Positions 1-9,790 are shown, numbered from the stretch's first letter. The stretch: DNA of 64,000 nt from DATFFO01 sp963772815 (GCA_963772815.1 CAVYYV010000007.1:55889-119888); one strand, 5' to 3'. The notes: generated by a model not told the origin, from the sequence alone. Made by a program: numbers and translations.

Positions 1-1
1 G

Positions 2-682
<681 letters not shown>

Positions 683-706
683 GGCGCCGTTAGCCTCCGC
701 ACCACC

Positions 707-1828
707 ATGGTCGATACCCCCGACACCGTTCCCGCACCCGACGAGTTGCGGGAGCGCCTCATAGCGGCGCGCGGATTTCTCGATCTGGACAACAAAGCCA
801 TCGAGCTCGAGGATCTGCGCCACCAGGCGGCCTCGCCCGATCTGTGGGACGACCCCGAACGCGCCCGGGCCGTCTCCCAACGGCTTGCCCGCTATGAGGG
901 GCTGTTCGAGACGGTTACCAGGCTGGGAGAGGCTATCGACGACGCCGAGGTGCTGGGCGAGTTGGCTGCGGAGGCCGAGGACGAGAAGAACCGTCGCGAG
1001 GCCGACGAAGAGCTGCGCCAGGTTGAGAAGGAACTGGGCGATCTGGAGTTGGAATCGCTGTTCTTCGACGAATACGACGAACAGAACGCCATCCTCACCG
1101 TCCACGCCGGGGCCGGGGGAGTGGACGCCCAGGATTGGGCGGAGATGATGGTGCGAATGTACGAGCGGTTCCTGTCCGAGCAGGGGATGTCGGTCAGAGT
1201 GGAAGACTGGAGTGAGGGCGACGAGGCGGGCATCAAGTCGGCCACCCTCACGGTCCGGGGGGACCGCGCCTACGGAAAGCTGGAGTCCGAGCGCGGGGTA
1301 CACCGGTTGGTCCGGATCAGCCCCTTCGATGCCAATGCTCGCCGCCAGACGTCCTTCGCCGCCGTCGATGTGATTCCCGAGCTGGACGAGTCGTCCACCG
1401 ACGTCGAGATCCGTGATGAGGACCTTCGCATAGACACCTACCGCAGCCAGGGGGCGGGCGGCCAGCACGTCAACAAGACCGACTCGGCCGTCCGGATCAC
1501 CCATTTGCCGACCGGACTGGTCGTCCAGTGCCAGAACGAACGCTCCCAGCTTCAGAACAAGAATCGGGCCATGGCCATGCTGAAGGCGCGGCTGGCAGAG
1601 CGGGCCCGGCGCGAGCATCGTGAGCATCTCGACTCGATCCGCGGCGAGCAGGGTGACGCAGGCTGGGGTCACCAGATCCGCTCATACGTCCTCCAGCCCT
1701 ATCAGATGGTCAAGGATCTGCGCACCAACGTCGAGGTCGGCAACGTCCAGGGGGTGCTGGACGGCGATCTGATGCCTTTCGTCGAGGCCTACCTGAGGTG
1801 GCGCCGGGCGGGTCACGAACAGCGTTGA
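707..1828 (+). CDS. prfB: Peptide chain release factor 2
   Basis: Class I release factor of 373 aa that recognises UGA and UAA stop codons and triggers peptidyl-tRNA hydrolysis on the ribosome. It has the N-terminal helical domain, the SPF stop-codon-reading tripeptide (in RISPFDANARRQTS) and the catalytic GGQ loop (QGAGGQHVNKTD), followed by the typical CQNERSQLQNKNRAM segment. Length is normal for RF2. The reading frame is continuous from an ATG at 707, so the autoregulatory +1 programmed frameshift found in many bacterial prfB genes is absent. It lies between secA and ftsE. Confidence 0.97.
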   Translation: MVDTPDTVPAPDELRERLIAARGFLDLDNKAIELEDLRHQAASPDLWDDPERARAVSQRLARYEGLFETVTRLGEAIDDAEVLGELAAEAEDEKNRREADEELRQVEKELGDLELESLFFDEYDEQNAILTVHAGAGGVDAQDWAEMMVRMYERFLSEQGMSVRVEDWSEGDEAGIKSATLTVRGDRAYGKLESERGVHRLVRISPFDANARRQTSFAAVDVIPELDESSTDVEIRDEDLRIDTYRSQGAGGQHVNKTDSAVRITHLPTGLVVQCQNERSQLQNKNRAMAMLKARLAERARREHREHLDSIRGEQGDAGWGHQIRSYVLQPYQMVKDLRTNVEVGNVQGVLDGDLMPFVEAYLRWRRAGHEQR

Positions 1829-1981
1829 CCCATCGGCACCTGTCGGTGCGGGTGACGTCTTGGGACGCATCCCTCCGTTACCCTGGGGCCCTTCACCGAT
1901 GGGGTATTGCGATGAACGCCTAGTAGCGTTTGGTAATCCCCGAGCGTGCAGCAGTTGTCTGGCACACTGAGGCTTTCTGCA

Positions 1982-2674
1982 ATGATCCGACTCCAGGACG
2001 TAACAAAGGTCTATGAGGGGGGCACCGTCGCCGTGCGTGACGTGACCCTCGAGATACCAAAGAGTGAGTTCGTCTTCCTCGTCGGCCCCTCGGGGTCAGG
2101 GAAATCGACTCTGATTCGCCTGATGCTGCGCGAGGAGCCGGTCACCCGGGGGACGATCTTCGTGGCCGGCAAGGACATCACCGCCCTGCCCAATTGGAAG
2201 GTCCCTTTCCTCCGTCGTTCGATCGGCACCGTGTTCCAGGATTTCAAGCTCCTGCCCAGCAAGACGGTGGCCGAGAACGTGGCCTTCGCCTTGGAGGTGC
2301 TGGGACGCCCAAGCTCGGTCATTGGCCCCCAGGTCTCCCAGGTCCTCGACCTCGTCGGCCTGGCCGACAAGCACGAGCGCTACCCACGTCAGCTTTCCGG
2401 CGGGGAGCAGCAGCGGGTCTCGGTGGCCCGGGCATTCGTGAACCGGCCGCCGATCATGTTGTGCGACGAGCCGACCGGGAATCTCGATCCCGCTACTTCG
2501 GTGGGGATCATGAAACTTCTGGATCGCATCAACCGCACCGGGACCACGGTTGTCATGGCTACCCACGACCACGCCATCGTCGACGCCATGCAGCGCCGTG
2601 TGGTTCAGCTCTCAGACGGCATGGTCATTCGCGACGAGGTGTCTGGTCGCTACGAGACGGCAGTCGAGCAATGA
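1982..2674 (+). CDS. ftsE: Cell division ATP-binding protein FtsE
   Basis: ABC-type ATPase (230 aa) that pairs with FtsX at the divisome and controls peptidoglycan hydrolases. Walker A is GPSGSGKST, the ABC signature is LSGGEQQRVSVARA, Walker B is IMLCDEPTGNLD, and the switch His lies in MATHD. I chose the ATG at 1982 (MIRLQDVTKVYEGG), since this is where family similarity starts; the frame is open upstream to 1946. Its stop overlaps the ftsX start as ATGA, so the two are translationally coupled. The order ftsE-ftsX-M23 peptidase-smpB-ssrA is typical of actinobacteria. Confidence 0.97.
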   Translation: MIRLQDVTKVYEGGTVAVRDVTLEIPKSEFVFLVGPSGSGKSTLIRLMLREEPVTRGTIFVAGKDITALPNWKVPFLRRSIGTVFQDFKLLPSKTVAENVAFALEVLGRPSSVIGPQVSQVLDLVGLADKHERYPRQLSGGEQQRVSVARAFVNRPPIMLCDEPTGNLDPATSVGIMKLLDRINRTGTTVVMATHDHAIVDAMQRRVVQLSDGMVIRDEVSGRYETAVEQ

Positions 2675-3612
2675 GCCGGGTCAGTTTCCTGGTCAAGGAA
2701 GCTCTGGTGAGCTTGCGCCGCAATGCCCTGGTGGTGGCGGGGGCCGTCCTGGCCGTATTCATATCCTTGAGCCTGGCCTTCGCCGCTCTCGCCTTCAACG
2801 AATTGGCGCGGGCCAATGTGGTGAAGTGGCAGGAAGGTGTGCACATCATCGCCTGGCTCAACGACGCCGGCCGGGATGGGGTGGCCGCCGACGCCCATCA
2901 GAAGCTCCTCCAGGAGGTGAGGACGTGGGACGAGGTGCAGAACGCCAACTACGTCGACAAGACGCAGGCGTACGCCGAGTACCAGCGCATCTTTGCCAAC
3001 GACCCCGACATGCTGGAGATCCTCGACAATCCCACCGTGCTCCCGGCTTCGATCCGGATCGAGCTCAAAGATATCAACCAGTACCAGACGGTGTCCTTCC
3101 GCCTCCAGCAGCAGCCACAAGTGGTGCTCAAGGTGTCGTCGGCGGCAGCTGAGATCGAACAGATCTCGGCGCTCTCCCGCGTGGTCCGCTTCCTCGGTAT
3201 CGGGATGTCGATCGTTTTGGGGGCCTCGGCCGTCATTCTCATCGCCAACACGATCCGGCTGGCGATCTACGCTCGCCGGGACGAGGTGTCGATCATGAAG
3301 CTGGTGGGAGCTTCCAACTGGTTCATCCGTATCCCCTTCCTGCTCGAGGGCCTGATCGAGGGCCTGGTCGGAGCGGGACTGGCTGTGTTCACAGTCTGGG
3401 TGGCGGCTCGCGCCCTGGCCGGGGCGGCAGTCGGCATCCGATTGTTCAATTTCCATATCGCAGGTTCATTCTTCGTGCGCTGGGGAGTGATTTTCCTGTT
3501 GTTCGGGGCGGCCGCTGGAGTGCTCGGGAGCTTGGTAGGCCTGAGTCGCTACCTCCGCGAAGCCGATGGAGGGCGCCCCGCCGGAGCGAGGCGGGCGCTC
3601 GAGCCGGTGTGA
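2671..3612 (+). CDS. ftsX: Cell division permease FtsX
   Basis: Membrane partner of FtsE (313 aa) with the FtsX topology: one N-terminal transmembrane helix after RRNALVVAGAVLAVF, a large extracytoplasmic loop of about 140 residues, and three C-terminal helices (FLGIGMSIVLGASAVILIANTI; EGLVGAGLAVFTVWV; GVIFLLFGAAAGVLGSLVGL). The cytoplasmic RRDEVSIMKLVGASNWFIR segment is the conserved FtsX coupling region. It transmits FtsE ATPase cycles to a periplasmic or cell-wall hydrolase, most likely the M23 protein encoded next. The start ATG at 2671 overlaps the ftsE stop. Confidence 0.96.
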   Translation: MSRVSFLVKEALVSLRRNALVVAGAVLAVFISLSLAFAALAFNELARANVVKWQEGVHIIAWLNDAGRDGVAADAHQKLLQEVRTWDEVQNANYVDKTQAYAEYQRIFANDPDMLEILDNPTVLPASIRIELKDINQYQTVSFRLQQQPQVVLKVSSAAAEIEQISALSRVVRFLGIGMSIVLGASAVILIANTIRLAIYARRDEVSIMKLVGASNWFIRIPFLLEGLIEGLVGAGLAVFTVWVAARALAGAAVGIRLFNFHIAGSFFVRWGVIFLLFGAAAGVLGSLVGLSRYLREADGGRPAGARRALEPV

Positions 3613-3614
3613 AC

Positions 3615-4799
3615 ATGCGCCGGGCCGTCGTGTTCGCCCTCCTACTGGCCTTGAGCGCCACGTTCTCGATTAGGGCGAGCGGGTCGAGCGAGTCGGACCT
3701 CCAGGACGTAAGAAATCAGATCGACAACCTCGACGCCCAGATCAAAGCGGCCAAGTCCGACAAGACCGAGGCTGCGGTGGCAGTGGCCGCGGCCAAGAAG
3801 AAGCTGGACGACTTTGCGGGCAAGGTGCTCGAGGCTCAGGGCGTGCTCGACTCGATCAGGGCCGACATCGGCCGGGAGCAGGACGAGCTGGACAACGTCA
3901 CGGCCCAGCTAGATCGGTTCCAATCGGCCTTGGCCGCCACCCGACTCAAGGTGGCAGACACGAAGGACAAGCTCTCGTCCCAGGTGGTGGAGCTGTACAT
4001 CAATGCTTCGACGGCCGGGCTTCGACTGTTCGGTTTCAAGGACGCTACCGAGGCGGCGATCGGATACGCCTATATGGATGGAGCCATGGGCGACAGCGCC
4101 AGCCTTCTGGACCAACTCGACATCCTCGAGAACGAGGAGGACCGCCAGACGTTGATCCTCGACCAGCAGAAGGAGAAGCAGCGTTCCCTCCTCGTCGACC
4201 TGGACCAGAAGCGTCGGACCCAAGAGGACGAGGTCACCCGTCTGGACGGGCTCAAGGACGAGGCCGCTCAGGCCGCGGCACAGGCCCTGGCCCTGGTGGA
4301 CAAGATCAACACCCAGATCCAGGACTTCGAGGAGCACAAGGAGGGTCTCGAGGCCGACGCTGCAGCCCTGGAGAAGGAGCTGGCTGCACGACCCGTCACC
4401 GGTGAGTTGCCGGCCGGCAAACTCATGCGGCCGGTCCCGGGCAGGGTCACGTCGGGATTCGGCTACCGCATCCATCCCATCTTCGGAACCAAGAAGCTCC
4501 ACACCGGTTGGGACATGCAAGCTTCCTACGGGGATCCGATCCGCGCTGCGGCTGACGGCGTCGTGGTGTCGGCCGGGCCTCGGGGTGGGTACGGGAACGC
4601 GGTCGTGCTCGATCACGGGGGAGGCATGGCCACGCTCTACGCCCATCAGTCGAAAGTGGCGGTTTCGTCCGGCCAGCACGTCTCGCAGGGCCAGGTGATC
4701 GGGTACGTTGGGTGCACCGGCTATTGCACCGGACCTCACCTTCACTTCGAGGTACGTATCAATGGCCGTCCCGTGGACCCGACTCCCTACATGGGCTGA
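3615..4799 (+). CDS. Secreted coiled-coil M23 family peptidoglycan endopeptidase (EnvC/NlpD-like)
   Basis: Exported protein of about 394 aa. It has an N-terminal signal sequence (VVFALLLALSATFSIRASG), about 240 residues of heptad-rich coiled coil (for example QIDNLDAQIKAAKSDK), and a C-terminal LytM/M23 domain with zinc-ligand motifs HTGWD and HLHFE. Such proteins cleave peptidoglycan cross-links or activate amidases and are gated by FtsEX, and this gene overlaps the end of ftsX. The start may be GTG 3609 (within the ftsX stop) or ATG 3615; the choice changes two residues only. The catalytic motifs look complete, so it is probably an active hydrolase rather than a degenerate EnvC. Confidence 0.93.
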   Translation: MRRAVVFALLLALSATFSIRASGSSESDLQDVRNQIDNLDAQIKAAKSDKTEAAVAVAAAKKKLDDFAGKVLEAQGVLDSIRADIGREQDELDNVTAQLDRFQSALAATRLKVADTKDKLSSQVVELYINASTAGLRLFGFKDATEAAIGYAYMDGAMGDSASLLDQLDILENEEDRQTLILDQQKEKQRSLLVDLDQKRRTQEDEVTRLDGLKDEAAQAAAQALALVDKINTQIQDFEEHKEGLEADAAALEKELAARPVTGELPAGKLMRPVPGRVTSGFGYRIHPIFGTKKLHTGWDMQASYGDPIRAAADGVVVSAGPRGGYGNAVVLDHGGGMATLYAHQSKVAVSSGQHVSQGQVIGYVGCTGYCTGPHLHFEVRINGRPVDPTPYMG

Positions 4800-4803
4800 T
4801 GTG

Positions 4804-5259
4804 ATGGCAGATATCAAAGTGATCGCCACCAACCGGCGCGCGCGCTACGACTACGACATCCAGGACGACTTCGAAGCAGGCCTGGTCCTGACCGGCTCGG
4901 AGGTGAAATCATTGCGTGCGGGCAAGGCCAACCTGAAGGACAGTTTCGGTCATCTTCGCGATGGCGAGGTGTGGCTGGTCGGCGCCTACATAGGGCCGTA
5001 CTCGTTTGCCCGTGAGGGCGGTCACGACCCCGAACGGTCCCGCAAGCTGCTTCTGCACCGGCACCAGATCGATCGCATTGCCGGTCAGTTGGCGGAGAAG
5101 GGATTGAGCCTGGTTCCGATGCGGCTCTATTTCAAGGACGGCCGGGCCAAGGTTCAGATGGGCCTGGGCAAGGGCAAACGGAGGATCGACAAGAGAGCCG
5201 ATTTGCGCCGCAAGGAGCACGAGCGGGAGATGCAGCGGGCCACCCGTCGGATTCGCTAG
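4804..5259 (+). CDS. smpB: SsrA-binding protein SmpB
   Basis: tmRNA-binding protein (151 aa) required for trans-translation. It binds the tRNA-like domain of tmRNA and occupies the decoding centre of stalled ribosomes. Conserved features are ATNRRARYDYDI, FEAGLVLTGSEVKSLRAGKANLKDSF, a hydrophilic middle with DPERSRKLLLHRHQI, and the basic C-terminal tail DKRADLRRKEHEREMQRA. The start at ATG 4804 is preceded by an in-frame GTG at 4801. The gene directly follows the M23 peptidase and lies 0.8 kb upstream of ssrA, its functional partner. Confidence 0.97.
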   Translation: MADIKVIATNRRARYDYDIQDDFEAGLVLTGSEVKSLRAGKANLKDSFGHLRDGEVWLVGAYIGPYSFAREGGHDPERSRKLLLHRHQIDRIAGQLAEKGLSLVPMRLYFKDGRAKVQMGLGKGKRRIDKRADLRRKEHEREMQRATRRIR

Positions 5260-5320
5260 CGCTTCGGGCCGGCCGCCGGGCGAGGTCGAGGTGAGACCGA
5301 CCTCACCCGGCTACGGCCGA

Positions 5321-5980
5321 TCAGTGATTCGGGTTGTGAGCGGCGGACTGGCCGTGCGAGTGCTGGGACTGGCCGTGGACCTCGTCCGACTTCCCGTGCG
5401 AGTCCTCGGACTTACCGTGTGACTCGTCGGACTTGCCGTGGTTGTCGGGCTTCCCGCAGGTGGTTTCGGTCGCGGTGAACGACGCGGTCCCCGTGACCGT
5501 GGTCGGAACGGGCGGCGCGGTGGTGGTGGTCGTCTCCGAGACCTTGACCTGCTGGTCACCCTTGCCGTAGTCACTGTGGGCGATGATCCGGATCATGCAG
5601 CCCCGCGACCCGGTGTAGCCGGAGTCTTTCAGCGCCTGGACGAAGTTCGATACCACGGTGCCGTGATTGACCTGGCCATTGGGCCCGGTGACGTCGGTGA
5701 CATTGAAGGTGCAGCCTTCCAGCCCAGCCACCGTCACAGCCCCGGTGGGATCGATCGTGTAGTCGTAGGTGGCAGTCGAGTCGACATCGTTGCAGGCGTC
5801 AGTCGAGTCCGCGCTCGCATCCATCACCGTGGCCCAGAACAGCTGCATGGACTCGGCGTCGTAGCTGTGTATAAGGGCCCGATCGGCCGAATCCATGGTG
5901 GACGGGCTCTGAGCCAAAGCCGGAACCGCCAACAATACTGCTGCGACTATCGCCGCAGCCGTCGTCACCTTTGCTCGCAT
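5321..5980 (-). CDS. Secreted protein of unknown function with HGKS/HGQS C-terminal repeats
   Basis: Predicted exported protein of 219 aa. I start it at the ATG at 5980, which begins a clean signal peptide (MRAKVTTAAAIVAAVLLAVP, cleavage after ALA). The mature part has four cysteines (CNDVDS, EGCTF, RGCMI, TTCGK) that could form disulfides. It ends in a low-complexity hydrophilic tail of six or so His-Gly-Lys/Gln-Ser units (HGKSDE, HGKSED, HGQSQH). I do not recognise the family. The His/Asp-rich tail might bind metal, but that is speculation. It is convergent with smpB and divergent from ssrA. Confidence 0.75.
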   Translation of the reverse strand: MRAKVTTAAAIVAAVLLAVPALAQSPSTMDSADRALIHSYDAESMQLFWATVMDASADSTDACNDVDSTATYDYTIDPTGAVTVAGLEGCTFNVTDVTGPNGQVNHGTVVSNFVQALKDSGYTGSRGCMIRIIAHSDYGKGDQQVKVSETTTTTAPPVPTTVTGTASFTATETTCGKPDNHGKSDESHGKSEDSHGKSDEVHGQSQHSHGQSAAHNPNH

Positions 5981-6095
5981 GTCTATCCCTACTCCCTGGG
6001 CTCTTGCTTGCGTATAGGAAGTCGCCCCACGGCAGGTTGCGTTACCGTCTTTCTGGGAATGGCCGGCGCCGGTACACTGTTCAGACAAACACCTA

Positions 6096-6454
6096 GGGGG
6101 TGAACTGGATTCGACGTTGAGTGATGAAGCGTCGGAAGCGAGCCGGGGACTCCGGATGCCCCGTTATCAAGCCGGAACAAGCAACAAGTGCCGAAGACAA
6201 CTTCGCACTGGCTGCCTGATTAACACTCAGTAACAGCCCGTCCGCCCGGTGGGTTCCCGCCCCGTCGGTGTCGGGCGTCGTTCAGCGGGATGCATCCGCC
6301 GGGGTCCGGGACCGGCGGGTAAAGATGAGTCCGGATAGGTGAGTGAGGTCAGCGCCATCAGCTCCTCACCCTACCGAAAGCTCGCTGATGGCTGCGCTCG
6401 GAGATGCCGGCGCCGATGGCTCAGCGGACCGGGGTTCGACTCCCCGCACCTCCA
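6096..6454 (+). ncRNA. ssrA: tmRNA (transfer-messenger RNA)
   Basis: The 5' end GGGGGTGAACTGGATTCGAC and the 3' T-arm/acceptor (GGTTCGACTCCCCGCACCTCCA) are diagnostic and pair with each other. The tag frame near 6184-6222 reads A-T-S-A-E-D-N-F-A-L-A-A-stop, ending in the canonical ALAA degron. Length is about 359 nt; CCA is not encoded (CCG follows). It works with SmpB, encoded upstream, to rescue stalled ribosomes. The 3' end is a classic integration site, and accessory DNA begins directly after it. A possible -10 element (TACACT) lies near 6073. Confidence 0.96.
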
Positions 6455-6460
6455 CCGACA

Positions 6461-6496
6461 CCAGCTAACGAAAATAGGCTGGTGAACCAGACGAAA
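6461..6496 (+). repeat. Left-end repeat L1 next to tmRNA (attachment-site-like)
   Basis: This 36-bp sequence starts CCAGCTAACGAAAATAGGCT, contains the palindrome CTGGTGAACCAG, and ends ACGAAA. It begins 7 bases after the tmRNA acceptor. It recurs with 0-1 differences at 12831-12866 and 14833-14868. At both of those places it directly follows a conserved right-end sequence finishing in GTTAGCT, which is the complement of the AGCTAAC at the left end. Confidence 0.8.
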
Positions 6497-6497
6497 T

Positions 6498-6537
6498 GCC
6501 CGCCTCGGCGGCCCCTAGGGCCGTTGGGGCGGGTTTG
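6498..6537 (+). terminator. Probable rho-independent terminator of ssrA
   Basis: The outer stem GCCCGCC/GGGCGGG encloses an inner GGCCC-CTAG-GGCC hairpin, followed by TTTGTCT. A related copy lies downstream of L2 (about 12869-12910), where no tmRNA is present, so the terminator region has been duplicated with the mobile unit. Confidence 0.65.
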
Positions 6538-6661
6538 TCTATGTGAGGGGAGACAAGACGGGCCTGGAGGGCGGCGGCGGGGGTCCTTGGGGCGCGAGAG
6601 AGCCCCGAACGCAGGTGTTCGAGGCAGGAGCAATCAGACCCGGGGTGGGTCTGGTGGAGGG

Positions 6662-8240
6662 TCAGGCGGCTGGGGCGGCCGGTGGGTCCCGGCCGGTTTC
6701 CCGGTCGGCGTAGGGGACGGCCCGTCGCCGGCGTGGCTGGCGAGGCACGAAGCGGTAGTCGGGGTCGTCGTGTTGTTCGCCCCGTTCGAAAGCGTCGATG
6801 AGGCGGAAGTTCGCGGCCGCAGTCCAGAACGCCACCATGATGGACGTTCTGGCGAGGCCCATCATTTTGATGCGACCCCGGGCCATGTGTTCTTTGCCCG
6901 GGTCTTTGACGATGGAGAAGAACGACTCGACGGCGGGCCGGAACCGTCCGTAGATGTCGAACCACTGTTGGGATCCCCAGTGGGGGGTTTGGCGGGTGTT
7001 GGACTGGATTTCGACCGGCACCGACATGGTCTGCTGGGCGCAGCAGGTCGGTGGGGCAGCCATGAGCGCTTGACCGGGGTAGATGGTGGGCTGGTCGTAG
7101 GGGAGGTTCAGGGAGGCGGGTTTGAGGGGGCAGCGGGCCAGCGCCGGCGGCGGCGGGGCAGCGCACCCGACGGGCCTTGTCGGGTTGTTCTCTGCCGTGG
7201 GGCCGGAAGGCGTAGATCTGGCGGCGTTCGACCTGGTCGAAGAACTGGCCTCGTTGCTTCACGGTGGCGAACTGGTCGAGGCGTTCGATGTTGACCAGGG
7301 TCGGGGGCATGGCGGGGCAGAACAGCTGACCGTCGACTTGGAGGGCGCCACCGTAGGTGCCTTTGAGGCCACGCTGGTTGGGGTGGAGGTCGAAGGAGAC
7401 GTCGATACCGGATCGGCGTAGGTCGTCGGCCCAGCGGTCGGCGGTGGCCATGGTGTAGCCCCGGTCGGCCAGGAGCCGGTCGAGGTGGCCGCGACGACGC
7501 AGGTCCTCCACAAGGGGGAGGACGGCGGCCTGGGGGTCGGTGGCGGCCGGGACCAGGGTGATGCGTTCGCACAGGTAGGGGATCCGGTCCTGGTCTGGGG
7601 TGCGGGTGCGGACGACGGCGTGGACGGCGTACCCGAAGATGTTGTATTTGGGGCCGGTTTTGGCTTTGTTCTCGTAGCGGATGTGGTTGGCGTCGGGATC
7701 GGGGGAGGGTTGGCCGGCGCGGCGGAGCCGCGCCCACGACGGCAGGTAGGTCCAGTCGACCGCGTATGTCGAGGTGGTGCGGTCATCGAGGGAAGCTTCG
7801 ACGACGCAGTCGAGTATCCCTTGCAGCAGCTCTTGACGGCCGGGGTCGTGAACGTCGAGGTCGTCGTCGAGTTCGGGCGAAGAGTGGGGTGACGGATCCA
7901 CCAGCGCCACCATCTTGTTCCACAGGTAGGAGACCTGCCGGTCGGTGAGCCCGACAAGTGCGGCGCCCTCTTCGGTGGGGATGGCGAGAGTCTTGCGTTC
8001 TTTCCAGGCGAGGTTCGCCAGAATGTGGCGGACCCGCACCAGATGCAGTTCTCGGTTGTCTATCGCAGCCAGCGCCAATCCGACCAGGAGAGTGCGCACC
8101 GACAGGAGACGAGGCCGGCCCCGCCGTTCGGGTTGGCCGTCGTCGTCGGTTCCGGCCAGACGGTTCTCGAACCAGGCGGCCAGACCGGAACGGTCGACGA
8201 GGTCGGCGGCGCGGCGGAGTTGGGTGACGCTCAGAGCCAT
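6662..8240 (-). pseudogene. DDE transposase, copy A, broken by one frameshift
   Basis: From an ATG at 8240 (MALSVTQLRRAADLVDRSGL) a DDE-type transposase runs leftwards. It has an N-terminal ~150-residue helical region, the first Asp in AVDWTYLPSW, the second in LLADRGYT, and the Glu region in a second frame (AVESFFSIVKDPGKEH). The frame breaks near 7140, where this copy has one base more than copy B (CCAGCGCCGG against CCAGGCCGG). The rest continues in another frame to a TGA at 6662. The start overlaps the stop of the upstream recombinase-like gene, so the two were co-translated. The family resembles IS1182-like DDE transposases, though I cannot assign an IS name. Confidence 0.8.
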
Positions 8241-9142
8241 GGCGGCCTCCAGGCGTTGCGGACCGCTTCGGCCACTTCCTGGACGGGCTCTCGACACTGG
8301 TGGCAGTAGGGGAGGAGCTCTTCGAGGATCCGGGTCGTTTTGACGCCGGCCAGGGTCATAATGGCGGCTGTCGGCACCCAGGCGTCGAGGAGGCACACCA
8401 GCCAGGTGTGCCGCAGCCGAGCCACTTCCAGGCGGGGCAGGTCCTCGCCGCCGTCGATGTCGTCGACCAGATGAGACGAGAAGTTCCTCGAGGTGGGATC
8501 GGGGGCGACCAGCGGGCCGCAAACCCCTTCGGCCAGGGCGACCAGAGCCACGTCGAAACCGGCCAGGACCGGTACCCGACGGGGTCGGGGCCCGCCTATG
8601 TTGACGAAGGTGGGGCCTTCGGGGTCGTCGACGATGCTTTCGGCGTCGACGTGACGCAGATCCGCCGACGAGCAGCCCGCCCCCGCCGACAGGCAGATGA
8701 CCGAGAGGGCCCGGCGGCGACGCTGAACGGTGGGCTGGGCAGAAGCCAGACGCCACAAGCCCGCCAGCTCATCGGGCGTGTACGGGGGCCGGGCGGCAGA
8801 ACGGGAAATGGTGGGGGTAGGTTTCGGCTGGCCGGCGTCACGGAGACGCCGCAGCCGAGAACGGATCGTGGCTACCGAACCGGCAGTCCCGGCCAGGGCG
8901 GTGGCGCAGTACCGCTCGAGAGAGGCGTCGGAGAACACCACCTCGGGGCCGGCTGGGACAGCGTTGTGGTCCGCCCATAACGCCAGACCCGCCGCCGCCG
9001 ACAACAGCCGGGCCGCCATCTCAGGTGTCGACGGTTCACACGCCCCCACCCGGTCACGGACCATGTCGGCCACCGCATCCCAGCCATCGGGAGCAGCGCG
9101 GGGCCGGTACGCATCGATCCGGGCTCGAACTTCGGGGGTCAT
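8231..9142 (-). CDS. Tyrosine recombinase-like protein with atypical catalytic residues
   Basis: Protein of 303 aa starting at ATG 9142 with a strong ribosome-binding site (GAGGAGGG). The C-terminal half has the tyrosine-recombinase box II pattern LRHTWLVCLLDAWVPTAAIM followed by LAGVKTTRILEELLPY, whose last residue could be the nucleophile. The box I arginine is not obvious: the aligned stretch SAGAGCSSADLRHVDAES has Ser/Cys where TGxR is expected. The N-terminal ~110 residues look like an alpha-helical core-binding domain. Its stop overlaps the transposase start, so the two form one operon at the tmRNA-proximal end of the mobile unit. It may be a diverged integrase or an accessory DNA-binding protein; I rate the recombinase assignment moderate. 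Confidence 0.6.
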   Translation of the reverse strand: MTPEVRARIDAYRPRAAPDGWDAVADMVRDRVGACEPSTPEMAARLLSAAAGLALWADHNAVPAGPEVVFSDASLERYCATALAGTAGSVATIRSRLRRLRDAGQPKPTPTISRSAARPPYTPDELAGLWRLASAQPTVQRRRRALSVICLSAGAGCSSADLRHVDAESIVDDPEGPTFVNIGGPRPRRVPVLAGFDVALVALAEGVCGPLVAPDPTSRNFSSHLVDDIDGGEDLPRLEVARLRHTWLVCLLDAWVPTAAIMTLAGVKTTRILEELLPYCHQCREPVQEVAEAVRNAWRPPWL

Positions 9143-9182
9143 GTTCCCTCCTCGTCGCTGGCCACAGTTGACACCGCGCACC

Positions 9183-9200
9183 TGGGCGCCAGTCGCACAA
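9183..9200 (+). repeat. 18-bp repeat TGGGCGCCAGTCGCACAA, copy 1
   Basis: The same 18 bp recurs at 10684-10701. This copy lies in the divergent intergenic region between the recombinase-like gene and the HTH gene, and could be a regulatory site. Its role is unknown. Confidence 0.6.
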
Positions 9201-9430
9201 GGAGGCAAGCCGAGACGGCTGCCTTCGGTGAACCGTTCCGGTGGTTTGCAGAGCGGGGCTCCGGCCAGAGGTCAACAAGTAATCGTTTGGTGCTCATGGG
9301 GATCACTGGTGGCGCGACAGGACGGCCGGGGCGGTCGGAAATTGCCCAGCTGCGCGGCAGAACCGCGTAACCGTTACAGGCAGCGCGTAACCGCACCAGT
9401 CGACGCGTGGGAGGCTGGCAGGGTTGCCTG

Positions 9431-9790
9431 GTGCCGTACCGCTACAAGCCCCGCACCTACCTGCAGCAGCCCGCCTTCTTCGGGCGGCGGGTAGACGCCG
9501 AATGGCAGCCGTTCAAGCCAGACGACTTCGAAGTCCGAAACCAGGTGGCCGCCTCCTACTACCAGCACCTGGCCGCCTGTGAAACGCTGCGAGTTGCCGG
9601 CCAGCGGGGATGGGGCCTCGACGAACTGGCCGAGAAGGTCGGCAGCCGCAAAGACACCCTGCGGCGCAAACTGTACGGCGAGTCGCCCGCCACCATCGAC
9701 GACATCACCGGATGGGCTCTCGCGGTCGAAGCCGTAACCGTGTTGTCGGCACCGGCCGACATCGAACGGATGCTGCCGCCAGTGAGCTGA
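9431..9790 (+). CDS. Small HTH-type DNA-binding protein
   Basis: Protein of about 119 aa from GTG 9431 (GTG 9407 is an alternative, adding eight residues). The central part, RGWGLDELAEKVGSRKDTLRRKLYGE, looks like a helix-turn-helix of the Xre/Cro type with a recognition helix at SRKDTLRRKL. The N-terminus is rich in Tyr/Pro/Arg. It is divergent from the recombinase-transposase operon, the usual place for a mobile-element repressor or excision regulator; that role is inferred from position only. Confidence 0.55.
   Translation: MPYRYKPRTYLQQPAFFGRRVDAEWQPFKPDDFEVRNQVAASYYQHLAACETLRVAGQRGWGLDELAEKVGSRKDTLRRKLYGESPATIDDITGWALAVEAVTVLSAPADIERMLPPVS

Noticed and set aside
707..800. Programmed +1 frameshift in prfB
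   Set aside because: The frame is continuous from the ATG, with no internal TGA at the usual site.
3909..4832. 307-aa minus-strand frame over the M23 peptidase
   Set aside because: Shadow of the coiled-coil peptidase; no start signal or motif.
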